From NCBI GenBank assembly GCA_905216045.1, contig CAJMSL010000117.1, forward strand, positions 1-6,008: a DNA stretch of 6,008 bases. Direction: 5' to 3'. How positions within the stretch are numbered: position 1 is the first letter of the stretch; every line of letters starts with the position of its first letter. Source of the DNA: an uncultured bacterium (GTDB lineage: Bacteria > Actinomycetota > Coriobacteriia > Coriobacteriales > Coriobacteriaceae). Positions 5,613 through 6,008 of this stretch are shown here, in pieces. Below the pieces are notes generated by a model. It worked only from the letters and a program-made list of their open reading frames with translations. It was not told the DNA's origin and did not search any database. A program made the translations under genes and the position numbers.

Positions 5613-6008
5613 TATCGGCACCTCCAAGCAGCAGATACAGGATAGCCATACGCACGCAGATACCGGCGTAGACCTGCTCCAGGATGACGGAGCGTTGCGG
5701 GTGGTCGGCCATATAGGAATCGAACTCGACGCCGCGGTTGATGGGGCCCGGGTGGCAGATAATCGCGTCGGGCTTCATGAGCTTCTCGCGGTCCTTGGTC
5801 AGGCCGAAGAGCTTGTGGTACTCACGAATGGTCGGGAACGGGGCACCCTCGAGACGCTCCTGCTGCACGCGCAGCATGTAGACGACGTCCTGCGCGGGCA
5901 GACGGAATCGAGGTCGCTCGTCACGTGGTCGCAGCCCAGGACCTCGGGCGCCGGCGGCAGCAGCGTGCCGGGGGCGACGGCGTAGGTCTCGCAGCCCATG
6001 ATCTTAAG
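5596..6008 (-). CDS. pyrB: Aspartate carbamoyltransferase catalytic subunit, C-terminal part, broken by a one-base frameshift
   Basis: The right edge cuts the gene; about 137 C-terminal residues of a roughly 310-residue protein are visible. PyrB joins carbamoyl phosphate and aspartate, the committed pyrimidine step. From 6008 the frame reads LKIMGCETYAVAPGTLLPP and on to TSDLDSV, matching the aspartate domain. After the GTC at 5903-5901 it turns into unrelated residues, while the neighbouring frame resumes AQDVVYMLRVQQERL from 5895 and continues through HPGPINRGVE and VRMAILYLLLGG to TAA at 5598-5596. Adding one base near 5900-5901 (GTC-nTG-CCC) restores a continuous protein. Either this strain or assembly has a one-base deletion, or it is a sequencing error; the clean sequence on both sides favours error or a very recent mutation. 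The internal ATG at 5877 is not the true start. The stop lies 17 bases inside pyrC. Confidence 0.9.
5621..5625 (-). promoter_or_regulatory. Ribosome binding site of pyrC
   Basis: GGAGG on the minus strand, inside the pyrB 3' end, lies eight bases before the ATG at 5612 and rules out the in-frame TTG at 5627 as the start. Confidence 0.8.

Noticed and set aside
4320..5645. A 441-codon open frame on the plus strand, antisense to all of pyrC
   Set aside because: Its product is low-complexity, rich in D, G, L, H and V, has no recognisable family motif, and pyrC is a certain gene with complete catalytic residues. Long open antisense frames are expected opposite GC-rich genes.
5886..5910. Programmed frameshifting in pyrB
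   Set aside because: No slippery heptamer or stimulating structure was evident, and PyrB is not known to use recoding; a deletion or sequencing error is simpler.

Overview
The window looks like a piece of a GC-rich actinobacterial chromosome. The best guess is class Coriobacteriia (Collinsella or a relative), because an actinobacterial-type integration host factor (mIHF) sits directly before gmk and rpoZ, and the pyrimidine genes use the class 1B PyrD/PyrK dihydroorotate dehydrogenase. The taxonomic guess is inference from gene content. Every recognised gene lies on the minus strand, so the window reads biologically from right to left.

Right part (6008 down to 1806): a pyrimidine operon, pyrB (only the 3' part is present) - pyrC - pyrK - pyrD - pyrF. 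Four of the enzymes form a chain: PyrB makes carbamoyl-aspartate, PyrC cyclises it to dihydroorotate, and PyrD with its electron-transfer partner PyrK oxidises that to orotate. PyrF makes UMP from OMP. The enzyme between orotate and OMP (PyrE) and the carbamoyl phosphate synthase genes are not in the window. pyrB/pyrC, pyrK/pyrD and pyrD/pyrF overlap by 17, 1 and 7 bases. The exception is a 92-base gap between pyrC and pyrK that holds a strong GC-rich hairpin. As given, pyrB carries an apparent one-base deletion that splits its reading frame.

Middle (1567-1805): a 239-base AT-richer intergenic region. It holds a large hairpin after pyrF (probable terminator or structured RNA) and a near-perfect 39-base inverted repeat. 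That repeat overlaps an extended -10 promoter for the next operon.

Left part (1566 down to 1): a tightly packed housekeeping operon, mihF - gmk - rpoZ - thiI (thiI is cut by the left edge). It encodes a nucleoid protein, guanylate kinase, the RNA polymerase omega subunit and the tRNA 4-thiouridine synthetase. Two of its junctions have no bases between one stop codon and the next start.

I saw no mobile element, CRISPR array, tRNA or rRNA, and no new defence or biosynthetic system. The points worth a second look are the pyrB frameshift, the two intergenic palindromes and the hairpin inside the pyr operon.
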